64,000 bases of DNA. Source: Karstenula rhodostoma CBS 690.94. Lineage: Eukaryota; Ascomycota; Dothideomycetes; Pleosporales; Didymosphaeriaceae. The notes under the pieces were generated by a model, which was not told where the DNA came from, did no database searches, and saw nothing but the letters and a program-made list of their open reading frames with translations. Below, one piece after another: positions 36,927-46,209 of the stretch (positions are counted from its first letter, which is position 1; every line of letters begins with the position of its first letter). Both the position numbers and the translations under genes were made by a program. Location of the stretch: contig MU001501.1 in NCBI GenBank assembly GCA_010093485.1, positions 17,052-81,051 on the forward strand, written 5' to 3'.

Positions 36927-38553
36927 ATGGCGGGCGCCCTTCAAGTTATTCTCTCTAAAGCTCGCGCAGCCGACTTGTTGACCATCCAAGGCATCTCTAG
37001 TTTACTGGCCTTCCTTTTCGCTATCCAAATCGTCCAAGCCATAGGTCGCGCAATCTATAACGTCTACTTTCACCCACTTCGCAAATATCCCGGTCCCAAG
37101 TTGTGGGCCGCCTTCGAAGTCACAAAGACCATCGCACGCGTCCGAGGCGGGCTCGATTTCGCGATTGTGGAGGAGCACCGGAAACATGGCGAAGTTGTAC
37201 GCGTCGGTGTGAATGAGTTGTCTTTCATCCATCCGAGCGCGTGGAAAGATATCTATGGTCACGGGCATGCCGAGTTGCCGAAGTACTTCCCGCCGAAAAC
37301 TATCAACCCGAACCAAATTATTGCTGCAAAAAGCGGCGATCATTTCCGCATGCGTCGAGCTTTTCTTCCCGCATTCTCAGATAAGGCTTTAGCGCAACAG
37401 GAACCACTCATGCGTGTGTACATCGATCTGCTTATTCAGCGGCTCTCCGAGTGCGCTGAGTCCGGCCAGCCCACGAACATGACGAAGTGGTATAACCTCA
37501 CGACGTTTGATCTCATAGCTGACTTGACGTTTGGAAAATCACTTGGTGGACTGGAGTCTGGGGAGTTGAACAAGTGGACAAAAATGATCGAGACAATGTT
37601 GAAGCTCATGCCTACGCTGTTGCTCCTGACAAGTTTTCCACTTATGGCAACCATTTTGAATTTCCTGTTCGGTCGCAAGATGGAAGAAGCGCGACAAAAG
37701 CATTTTGAGTATGCTGCGTCGCTGGCTATGGCCCGGCTCGGAGGAAAGGAACAGGCCGACCGAGGAGACTTTATGGACTATATCCTACGCTCGCGTGGTG
37801 AAGCACACCAACTCACAGACGATGAACTTGTGCACAATTCCGATCTTTTCATGCTCGCGGGCTCAGAGACTACGGCAACACTACTCCTGGGCGTTACTTA
37901 TTACCTATTAAGAAATCCAAAAATATACAAGAAGGCCACTGAGGAAGTCCGTTCTGTGTTCGAACGTCCCGAGGACATCACCTTCAAGGAAGCCACGCAA
38001 CTTTTACCATACATGATGGCTTGTTTGAACGAGGCGTTGCGCGTATTCCCGTCAATCCCACTAGCGCTTTTCCGCATAACGAATCCGGGACAGATGACGC
38101 ACGTCGCTGGCCACCCGATACCGCCTGGTGTATGTACTGCTATCTATCTCTATGCCAAATAGTAGCTAACTCTTCCAGACTCGCGTCGGCGTGCACCAGC
38201 TCTCAGCATACCACTCGCCCCTCAATTTCCACGACCCCAAATCATTTCGTCCGGAAAGATGGCTTCCCGAAGTGTACAATGTCCCTTCATCCCCATTTCA
38301 TGATGACCGGCGCGAGGTACACAAGCCATTCTCTTTCGGTCCCAGAGATTGTATTGGGCGGAACCTAGCTTTTCACGAGATGCGCCTAATCCTTGCAATG
38401 GTTCTATGGAACTTCGATCTTGAGCTTAGCGATGGTATGGAACAATGGCATCTTCAAAAGATATTCGGTATATGGTCAAAGCCGCCGCTGCAGGTGAGGC
38501 TCAGTAAGAGAAAGGCAGAGTATTTGTTGCAAACACTATCCCTAGAATCATGA
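36927..38553 (+). CDS. Cytochrome P450 (CYP65-like, isotrichodermin hydroxylase type)
   Basis: Two exons (36927-38129, 38179-38553; 49-nt intron with gctaac branch) encode 525 residues. There is an N-terminal membrane anchor at about residues 17-40, then NVYFHPLRKYPGPKLWA, the usual fungal microsomal P450 hinge. I-helix AGSETT at 311-316, ExxR (EALR) at 369-372, PERW at 426-429, and the haem loop FSFGPRDCIG with Cys459. The FSDKALAQQEPL helix and the hinge are typical of the CYP65 group; this assignment is from memory of the family and should be checked. It works in the ER membrane with P450 reductase, inserting oxygen into a small lipophilic substrate. An upstream in-frame ATG at 36,882 would add 15 residues. 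Convergent with the SDR gene downstream. Confidence 0.92.
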
Positions 38554-38973
38554 TCGCTCACCTTGCATTCACTGGTCAGTCAATCAACAGATATATCATT
38601 TTGTACTCTAAAATCCAGCGTCTGAACCTAATTCGTCGGGATAAATGTCGCGTTGGGTGTGGGGTCGCCGTTCAGCGATGAAATCATAAACTTATACTAA
38701 CTTCGGTCTAGCTATATCAGCCGTACCAAGCTCAAATGCTTACAAGAAAGTGTACTAGTGACCTTGTTTCTTGCTGGGAGTTGGACGATTTCCCGGGATT
38801 CACCAACCTTAGGCAGAGTCTTGTAGTCTACATTGATGTAATATTAACGTCCTACTCTAGGAAGAAAAATCTACGCACGCCAACATAGTGAACTACCTAT
38901 GATGGAGCCAATTGCGGCCATTACCAGCAACCTGATAAAATATGATACTGGAGAAAAACGCGTGCAACAGCTC
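38554..38973. other. Convergent intergenic region (P450 / SDR 3' ends)
   Basis: 0.42 kb between two convergent genes. It should hold both polyadenylation regions. No further feature recognised. Confidence 0.5.
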
Positions 38974-39957
38974 TTACGCGAACCTCTTGAACCGTGCCAA
39001 CTCCTCAGGATCCCTCGCCGCATACGCCACCGTCCACTCCCACAAGTCGTCCTGCTTTCTTACCTCATAAGTCTCCACACTGCTATTCCTCTGCTTCCTC
39101 CCCTCATAGTACTTGCCGCTCACCCCCTCCACATCCTCAGCAACCCCCAACCTCGCCAAGCTCTCTCCGCTCTCTTTCACTGAATGCACATTACCTCCTA
39201 TCATCAATCTCAGTACCGGAATTATCCTCGGAAGTACATTGTTCCACAGCCACCGCGCAAATGGCGGATACTCCCTCGCCAGCCCGGACCCTGGCATCAG
39301 CCCAGGATCCATCGCAAGGACACTAATCATCTTCTCATTGCCACTCTCATCAAGTCGTTTTTGCAGCGCATACACCCACAAGATGTTCGCCAGCTTCGCA
39401 TTCACATAGTGCGTCTTGCCATCCGCTTTTGCGACCTCAGCTGGTGGATGTGCGAGATTCTCCGCGGAAGTGTAGATCGGCTTCGGCATGCCTGTTTTGA
39501 GCGCTGGGTCGTGCACGCCGGACGCGGTGATGACCACACGTGCGTTGGGCGCGAGGAACGGGCAGAGCAGATGGAAGAGTAGTGCGTGCCCGACGTGCGT
39601 TATTGCGAAGGTCTTTTCGATGCCTTCTTCCGTGAGTGTGAGAGCGCCGGGGAATTGCAGTGCCGCGTTCAAGAGGAGGGCTTGAATTGGTGGGTATGGT
39701 TTCGAGGCCCAAGTGTTGGCGTAGGACCGGATGTTGGAGGAGGAGGAAAGGTCGAGCGGGAGATAGATAACGTTTTTCTGGGAGAGGGCCTTGTTGATCG
39801 TTGAGGCGGCATTGTTGGAGTCAGAGCGTGAGGAGAGCACAATGAGGTACTCTGGGTGCTGTCGGGCGATGGTCAGAGCGGCATGGTAGCCCATATTCAT
39901 GGTGCCACCGGTGATGAGGATGGTGCGTTTGTATTCCATGTTGGTAGTTGAATGCAA
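38974..39957 (-). CDS. Short-chain dehydrogenase/reductase (SDR)
   Basis: Single exon, 327 residues, or 321 if the in-frame Met at 39,939 (MEYKRTILITGG) is used, which sits nearer the first strand. Rossmann motif TGGTMNMG at residues 16-23, acidic/Arg end of strand 2 (SSRSD), DLSS at 69-72, NAA at 97-99, catalytic Ser146 (ITASG), Tyr184 and Lys188 (YVNAK). SSR after strand 2 favours NADP(H). The C-terminal 90 residues carry a substrate-cap region. Family role: oxidation or reduction of an alcohol/carbonyl on a small metabolite; it resembles the retinol dehydrogenase/protochlorophyllide reductase-like branch. With the methyltransferase and P450 it could form a small tailoring set. Confidence 0.87.
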   Translation of the reverse strand: MHSTTNMEYKRTILITGGTMNMGYHAALTIARQHPEYLIVLSSRSDSNNAASTINKALSQKNVIYLPLDLSSSSNIRSYANTWASKPYPPIQALLLNAALQFPGALTLTEEGIEKTFAITHVGHALLFHLLCPFLAPNARVVITASGVHDPALKTGMPKPIYTSAENLAHPPAEVAKADGKTHYVNAKLANILWVYALQKRLDESGNEKMISVLAMDPGLMPGSGLAREYPPFARWLWNNVLPRIIPVLRLMIGGNVHSVKESGESLARLGVAEDVEGVSGKYYEGRKQRNSSVETYEVRKQDDLWEWTVAYAARDPEELARFKRFA

Positions 39958-40882
39958 TAGATGTTCTGAGATTCAGTGCGGCGCAATGAACATAATATAC
40001 TTGCTGTAGACCATTCTGACCAATGAGAGATTCGTTGCCTGATGGGGCTAGCATCGTGGCATGGAGAGAGGCGAGGCTGGACGCCTACGTAGCATGACGT
40101 CTCTATCACAATCATTTTGGAGATATCCCCACCTCCGTGCATGTCATCATTGATCTAGTTATAGACAATTCGGCCGTCGGACGAAAAATGGTCGTTGTAG
40201 TTCCGCGCTTCGGAAGCAGCCAATGAGAGATTTACTACCCGTTTCGGAATAGCGCGACCTTCACAAATCAAAAGGCGTACGGCCTTCGGATCTAGCGCAC
40301 AACCCTTTTGACCAATACTCTCCTCACTATATCTCCATCGGCGCGCGGTGATATGGATACTAAGATCTGGGTATTTTCTTTCTATAAGAGTACAGCCTCC
40401 GGGGTTTATCTGCCAAGCCTAAATCTTCGTCGCCTCGTACTATGTGACAACGTTCGCGCGGCTTCACTCCCTCCCAACGCAGTAGACATCTCCTAACCCA
40501 AGGTGGATATACACTTGTATTAAAAGCTTTACTCGTCAAAGCTGCTGGATCGACCCAAGCCTTTGTGTCCGACAATCGAGATATAAATATAGGTACTGTT
40601 CTAGGTGTTAGCGAAGACTATTAAAGAAAACGATTGCCACAGAATTTCTCGGGCAGATCCTAGAGCAGGATTCTACGTGTATAGGCTTACCCAACGCCGG
40701 AATTGCTCGAATGTGAGGAATATTTCGCTCAGCGGGTTAGGACGATAAGTCTCGGACTCCAAGTCGGCTGATCAACTGCAATACGATGAAACATCTGAGT
40801 CAGTTAGACATGACGGTGAATGTGTGTGTATATTGAAGATGTAAGTAAACGAAACTAACAGTGTCGAGGTCCTCGAACGTGC
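39958..40882. other. Intergenic, nothing recognised
   Basis: 0.9 kb between the SDR start and the end of the LysM remnant. No frame with a domain. Slightly AT-rich around 40,560-40,640. Confidence 0.5.
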
Positions 40883-41300
40883 TCATTTCAAGCGCCACGT
40901 CACGTTCCTGGCAGCAGCACCTGACTTCGCGGACTCAGTCACAACCGTATCCTTCAGCACTGTTGTGCTGCTCAGGCTCATCATGCTCTTTGTGGCCGTT
41001 GTTGTGCCCGACGTGATGGTTGTAGTTTACGTCTCGTTGAAAAGGGTTTGCGTGAGAATGCAGTACGATTGACCTACGCGGAAAGGCTCGCAGTTCAAAT
41101 CAACATCTTGATTCCACTCGGGGAAAACTTCTATTGAGGCCTCCCCACTGGCGAATTGTACGGCAAGATTTGGATACATCGTTTTCGTACCACTGCATGC
41201 AGTCTTTGACCGTTTCGGGGTTACGCCCGAAGCTGGGACTGCCCTGAGAAGAAGCATAGCCAGCGAAAGCGACGATTGCAGCGAGAAAGGAAGACTGCAT
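40883..41300 (-). pseudogene. Secreted LysM protein, frame-disrupted
   Basis: The start at 41300 gives a signal peptide (MQSSFLAAIVAFAGYASS), then the first half of a fungal LysM domain (NPETVKDCMQWYEND, then SC). The second half (FPEWNQDVDLNC, then SYCI) continues in another frame, shifted by one base near 41,160-41,190; no intron of normal size fits. That frame then meets TAA at 41029-41027, after which 47 Ser/Thr-rich codons stay open to TGA at 40885-40883, as in the low-complexity tails of such proteins. The TAA fits CAA-to-TAA. Family role: LysM proteins bind chitin oligomers and many are secreted effectors or wall proteins. It is probably a dead copy; a sequencing error at the shift is possible but would not explain the stop. 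Confidence 0.65.
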
Positions 41301-42057
41301 GGTCGGCGCTGCTGCAACGGTTTGTAGGGCGTGGCAAGAATCACCTGGAGTATGTTCAGGGGGAATATTGTAGCTATAAAGTGAGTCAACCGATGGAAAG
41401 GAGGAAGACCCAGCGAGAAGATGCGCTAGTGCGGCGTTCGCGAGGAGGATTGTCAAGTGTGCAAGAGCCGCGAAAGTGGGGGCCTACCCTGAGCGACTGG
41501 ATTAAAGCGGTGGGTTGGAGTCGTGAACCAACCACGACGCTTAGCCCCTATGTACTTCGTACTATCCCCGCCTTACATTGTTACAGTCCGGCGAGATGAA
41601 TATATTCGTCCCATTGCCAAGGGCCAAGGAGCGAGTACCGTTCTCTCATTCTCGCGTGCGTGGCGACTCTTTGGTCTAGCCCAGGTAAGCGGAGGCTGTC
41701 CAGAAGTAGGGGGTGATGGTGGGCACGGCCGAAAAAATGCCACGGAGCTCAGGCATGTGGGCTGAAGATTATTTCTACACAAACCGCGCCGCAAAGCTAC
41801 ACATAATGTGAGAAAACCTATCCATCACCTGCATCAAGCGGAAATTACACTCGCCTCGACCTTCTCACAATATGACCGCGACGTGCTTCCAAAGCCTTTG
41901 GCAACCCTACTACCGTTCTGAATGGATAATCGACTCTTTAAACTTCAACGAAACAACAGAATCTTGTGGAAATCCCGGAGTCGAACAAGACAATGGCGAG
42001 GCGCCTGTGGATGCCCGTGCATTACCTCTGCCACAGCATGCAACCGTCGCTAGTGAT
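41301..42057. other. Intergenic between LysM remnant and 2EXR gene
   Basis: 0.76 kb. The frame of the 2EXR gene is open back to an ATG at 41,872, but that leader has no family similarity that I can see. Divergent promoters expected. Confidence 0.4.
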
Positions 42058-42831
42058 ATGGCAACCTTTCATCCGTTACCTCGGCTGCCGTATGAGCTGT
42101 GCGCGTGCATATGGGAGCTTACCGTGGAGCCTCGTACGGTGGAAGTCCGTGTTGACAGTGAGGCACTGACTTCGGCCACGCCGGTCCCGGCAGTTCTCCA
42201 AGTCTGTCGAGAAGCACGGAGCTTTGGACTCTACCACAAGACCTTCTCCGAGTTGGGCCACAAGTATGAAGGGTTGTCATAAGCAGTCTTTCTTCGACGA
42301 CGGGTATTCTTATGCTGATAGCGAGCGATTATTAGGTATGTGTGGCTAAATCCTGACATCGACATGATCGATATCAGGGAATCACTCCTGTACTTTTTCA
42401 AACCAGTTGCTCTTACTATCCGCCGACTTCGGATGGAACGTGAGTGGAGTGCTTCCTACAAAGGCGAACACTTCTATCATTGGGAGCAACGTGAAATAGA
42501 AGATTTTGAAAATCTTGAGGAGATCTACATCGTGTGTATGGACGGTCTAGAACCATGGGATGACGTGTTTGAGGGGCGATATTGGCCGTGCGGGAAGGAA
42601 AATGTGTTCTTGATCGACCCAGAAAACAGTGAGCGGATTTTCAGGGGGAGGAAGGACTTGTTCAGATCGAGAAACTCTACGGCGATCTATGGATTAGAGG
42701 ATAAGGTTTTTGCTCTTCCATTAACGAAACTATTTCGTGTATCGCCGAGCGCGCGTCACAGAGAATTACACAGCGTCTTCAGAGGTGGTGGAGTTGTGCG
42801 TGTAGACATTAGAGCAAATACAAAAAGTTAA
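42058..42831 (+). CDS. 2EXR-domain fungal protein
   Basis: Two exons (42058-42263, 42336-42831; 72-nt intron with a tgctgat branch) encode 233 residues. It starts MATFHPLPRLPYELCACIWEL, the typical start of the 2EXR family (FxxFPxLPxELRxxIW), followed by TVEVRV, PVPAVLQVCREAR and, across the splice, HKYVWLNPDID, all family landmarks. The rest is less conserved. An in-frame ATG at 41,872 would add 62 residues; the inner start is chosen because the family begins just before the FxxLP motif. Function unknown; the family is expanded in filamentous ascomycetes and often lies in accessory regions. The frame is intact although a broken gene follows directly. Confidence 0.8.
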
Positions 42832-43080
42832 TAGGAGTAAGAATCACGGGGCTGTACTTCGATCCCATTGATATTGAAACTCGTATATCCTCTTCCTCTG
42901 TCTGTTTCTTGTTCAGCCCCTTCGAAAACTACGGACTTGACTGTGGGTCAGTCCGGGACTACACTTCAAGACGCCACATTTACTCTCCAAACAAAGAGTA
43001 TGAACGCTCTTTATCATCAGACATAGGGGGTAGCCAAGAGCCCATACACAACTGTGCTTCCAGTGAGAGCAGCGGCTTAG

Positions 43081-43849
43081 CAACGACTTCCGTTTCCAAA
43101 AGGCAATCAGATACTGTTTGTGGGCGGATATCCTACTCCAGAAAAGTTAATAGACTTACGAGGGACTATAAAAGTTAATCCAGAATCTTGGCGTTAGAAC
43201 TTGGTTACATTAGAGTCTATATCTCAGGACCCAAATTCCCTTCTGCGTCATACTTTCAACCGTCATCAGTCTCTAAGGATGAGTGCAGAGACTGGACTGA
43301 AGAAATGTTTAGAAACATTGACAACCCGAGATTCTTGGAGGACCAGCGATTCTGTTGTGCGCAACTATGACATCCACCATCGCAATCATTTCAGTGTTGA
43401 ACAAGTCGTCACTGTGTATACTCAGCTGGAGCGAGGAGAAGGGAACAGGCCCATGGCTCGATGAACACCCGACTGACGATTTTCTCCACGTCAAGACCTT
43501 TCCAGTGGCCGAGCATTTTATTTGGTCGTTTTCAAATGGAGATACGTCGGAGGAGAACAACGGTACTGCGAGGTTGAGACCTACTTTGGAAAATTTCGAA
43601 TAGAGTATCTCCACACTTTCAATGATGTCGACCGTTGACAATGATCCAATCTCGGCTCTGCGTCGTATTTTCCTTTTCTTCGTCTCAAGCGAAGCACATG
43701 ATCTCTCTTTCTTGGCTTGTCAGATCAGCCAACACTCATCTCACGATAAGATGGCACCAGACGTTGCTGATCATGAAGCTCTATCAAACATGATACACTG
43801 CCAGCAGCTACTAGAGCGCCACATTGAAGAGTTGCGGCATGTACTTTGA
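43081..43849 (+). pseudogene. CorA-like (fungal Mg2+ transporter-type) relic
   Basis: No intact frame, but the pieces join in order. From 43,081: a PFPKGNQILFVGGYPTPEKL, DLR and KVNPESWR block; TAG at 43195-43197; then a stretch with VVRNYDIHHRNHFSVEQVV; a frame change at about 43,440; TAG at 43601-43603 in the frame now used; then DNDPISALRRIFLF, followed by LSNMIHCQQLLERHIEELRHVL to TGA at 43847. TAG also stands at 43078 and 43024 upstream. These blocks recall the N-terminal, cytosolic part of fungal CorA-like proteins (a YPxPExL motif, an HFSxEQ motif, a late QxLxRH helix). The C-terminal membrane helices with GMN are not seen. The stops fit C-to-T or G-to-A at CpA/TpG. Family match is from memory, moderately sure. 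Confidence 0.55.
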
Positions 43850-44444
43850 GTGGTTTGAAGCTGGAAGAAACGTGATGGCGCTTCGCATGACGTTCCGGCG
43901 ATGCTTGATTAGGATCTAGTGTATCTTATTGAACGCGGATTCACGTTGAAAGACTGAGCTCAGACGTCAATCAGTCTTCTTATGAACGTCGCCAGCATTG
44001 ACGAGGTGCGCAGGAATATTTAGCAGAACAGCTCAGTCTTTCGCTCCACTGTCATCGCATCGATCCATGTTCCGTTGTCATTCGTTGCTACTGTCTTCGG
44101 CATAAATTTCGGACAGTTTGGACAAGTCCATCTTTCCATATGGATCTATCTCGTAGTGTCAGTTCCGGTCTTCGAGGCCAGAGCTATAGGAAAGTGGGAC
44201 GGAACTTTTACAAGGCACCGATAACGCGGGAGCTTTTGTACAATCGATTTTTGTCCAAAACGCGATCTCATATTTCGCCACCAAAATCTCAACCCGGCCT
44301 CCAATCTTAATTCTACACTTCTCTCAGCCCCTAACCCCCAGCAATACCACCAAAACACTAGACCAAGAGCCCCCTCATAGTTTTCGACCTCTCTTACGAC
44401 CTATCCATTCCCTTTGGAAACCTCATCCCATCCCAACCACCCCC
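43850..44444. other. Intergenic, nothing recognised
   Basis: 0.6 kb between the CorA-like relic and the cupin gene end. It turns C-rich from about 44,400. No domain-bearing frame. Confidence 0.5.
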
Positions 44445-44849
44445 TCACGACCCCTCCCCCACCTCCACCCTCGGCCACGCATCGCCGCCCACCTCCTCCC
44501 CCCAAACCGTCTTCCCCCTCGTAACCACAAAGTGCGTCATAACACTCCCCTCATCCGCGCCATGCCAATGCGTGGTCCCGGGTGCCGCCCACACCACATC
44601 GCCGGCCTGTATGCGTCGCGGCTCCCCGCCCTTGTCGCAGACGAGGCCCGAGCCGGACAGCACCTTGATCATCTGGCCGTCTTCGTGGGTGTGCCAGAAA
44701 GTGCGGGAGCAGGGCGTGAAGGTCACGTTGGCGAGGGAGACGGTGTCGTCGCGGTGGATGACGTCTGAGAAGACGGTGCCGGTGAAGGTTGGGCCAGCGC
44801 GTTGGGCGGGTTTGGAGGGTTGGTGGGCGGGGAAGATGGTGGAGGGCAT
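44445..44849 (-). CDS. Small cupin-domain protein
   Basis: Single exon, 134 residues, one conserved beta-barrel (cupin_2). Motif 1 reads FWHTHEDGQMIKVLSGSG with His53, His55 and Gln59 as metal ligands (Gln in place of the more common Glu). Motif 2 reads QAGDVVWAAPGTTHWHGA with His94 (and His96). The pattern TFWHTH, then GDVVWxxPGxxHWHGA, is like bacterial cupin-type hydroxynitrile lyase or carboxymuconolactone decarboxylase-associated cupins; in fungi the activity is generally unknown. No signal peptide, so cytosolic. It begins MPSTIFPAHQP; no better upstream start. Neighbour on the same strand is ClpP, 0.4 kb upstream, with unrelated function. Confidence 0.85.
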   Translation of the reverse strand: MPSTIFPAHQPSKPAQRAGPTFTGTVFSDVIHRDDTVSLANVTFTPCSRTFWHTHEDGQMIKVLSGSGLVCDKGGEPRRIQAGDVVWAAPGTTHWHGADEGSVMTHFVVTRGKTVWGEEVGGDAWPRVEVGEGS

Positions 44850-45270
44850 GATGTGGTGGTGTGGTTTTGTCTGGGGTGAGGTATGGTTGGGGGGTTTCGG
44901 GGGGTAGATAATGAGAGGATTCTTCTTAGATATGGGGGGAGGTGAACGTGGGATGACGCGATTGCGAGTGGGTATCGCGCGTGGGCGCTACTGCACCACC
45001 GCGTAAGGTTTACTCACCATTGAAATATGCTAGCAGCAAGAATTCATATGTGATTCTAGTCAACCCTCGCAGGTATGTACGGCTCACCAGCAGTACATTG
45101 TCCCCGCAAAAAAGACTGCGAATAACGAGGATAGACGCAGGGCAGAAGAACGTGGGATATCTTTGTAGCGTTAACATATCGTACATGGCTTCTCACCTCA
45201 CCGATCCTCATCCGTCTCTAACTCGTCCAACATCTAAGTTTACCCTATCCCCCTTCCCTTCTCATCGTCT
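44850..45270. other. Intergenic between cupin start and clpP end
   Basis: 0.42 kb; G-rich near the cupin start (aagatggtgg, ggggggttt). It contains the clpP 3' untranslated region and the cupin promoter. Nothing else seen. Confidence 0.5.
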
Positions 45271-46067
45271 TCATTCCTTCTCCTTCTCCGCCTCCCGCTT
45301 CTCCAGCACCTGGTCCACAATGCCAAACTCGAGCGCCTCGGTCGCATCCATGAAATAATCCCGCTCCATGTACTTTTCAATCTCCTCGAGCGTGCGCGGT
45401 TTAGTCAGGTGCTTCTGATATATCTTGTTCAGCTGGTCCCTGACCCTCAGAATCTCCTTGGCATGGTCTGCGATATCGCTCGCCTTGCCGCTGTAGCCGC
45501 CGCTCGGCTGGTGGATCATGACCCTGCTGTGGGGCAGGATGTAGCGCTGGCCCGGGGTGCCGCCGGCGAGGAGCAGCGAGCCCATGGAGGCGGCCTGGCC
45601 CATGCAGATGGTGGTGACGGGGCAGCGGATGTAGTTCATGGTGTCGTAGATGGCCATGCCGGCGGTGACGGAGCCGCCGGGGGAGTTGATGTAGAGGGAG
45701 ATAGGCTTGGAGGGGTTGTCGGCTTCGAGGAAGAGGAGCTGGGCGGTGACGGTGGCGGACATGGGGTCGTTGACTTCGCCGTTGAGCGTGATGATGCGCT
45801 CTGAGAGGAGGCGCGAGAAGATATCGGAGGTTTTCCAGCCGCCGGCCTGGCTTCTGTTACAACGGGCGCTTCACAAGATACAATTGTACATACCACTGTC
45901 TCGGTCACGTAGGGCACCGGCATCCATGAGGTCGGTTGTGGATACTGCGCTTGCGGCTGCATGTGTGACGGCGGGGGAATCGACATGCCCGAAAACGCGC
46001 GCGCAACCTGCCGCCTCGAAGCTGCAGCTGTCGCGGGCCTTGCGACCCTTCGTATTATCGAGGCCAT
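45271..46067 (-). CDS. clpP: Mitochondrial ATP-dependent Clp protease proteolytic subunit
   Basis: Two exons (46067-45894, 45846-45271; 47-nt intron) encode 249 residues. The first 40 or so residues are Arg/Ala/Ser-rich ([25 protein letters not shown]), a mitochondrial presequence. The mature part starts at [22 protein letters not shown]. Catalytic triad: Ser145 in GQAASMGS, His170 in VMIHQPSGG, Asp221 in [23 protein letters not shown] forms the oxyanion/handle start. Role: the tetradecameric serine protease chamber of the mitochondrial matrix, which works with the ClpX unfoldase. Length and motifs are complete. Baker's yeast lacks ClpP, while many filamentous ascomycetes keep it. It is head-to-head with an unknown gene, their ATGs about 142 bp apart, suggesting a shared promoter. 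Confidence 0.96.
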
Positions 46068-46209
46068 GATGTGTATGTATGAGCGACAATGCCCGCAGTC
46101 GCATCTGCACTGAAGCTCTCACCGCCAAGCCGCTTCCTCCAAGCTCGGAATCCCCGCCGGAACGGAACGCGCAAACCTCACCTCACGTCCACCGCCGGCC
46201 TCCCCACTG
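46068..46209. promoter_or_regulatory. Compact bidirectional promoter, clpP / unknown gene
   Basis: Only 142 bp lie between the clpP ATG and the first ATG (46,210) of the divergent gene's main frame. Another ATG at 46,089 opens a basic, leader-like frame that would need a 31-nt intron to join, so the true start of the right gene is uncertain and the shared space may be even smaller. Confidence 0.5.

Noticed and set aside
41149..41162. A 14-nt GT...CAG segment that might be the intron repairing the LysM frame
   Set aside because: Far below any known spliceosomal intron length, and removing 14 nt does not give the needed frame.
45409..45804. 131-codon plus-strand frame over clpP
   Set aside because: Antisense shadow rich in Gly/Ala/Val; clpP on the other strand has all catalytic motifs.
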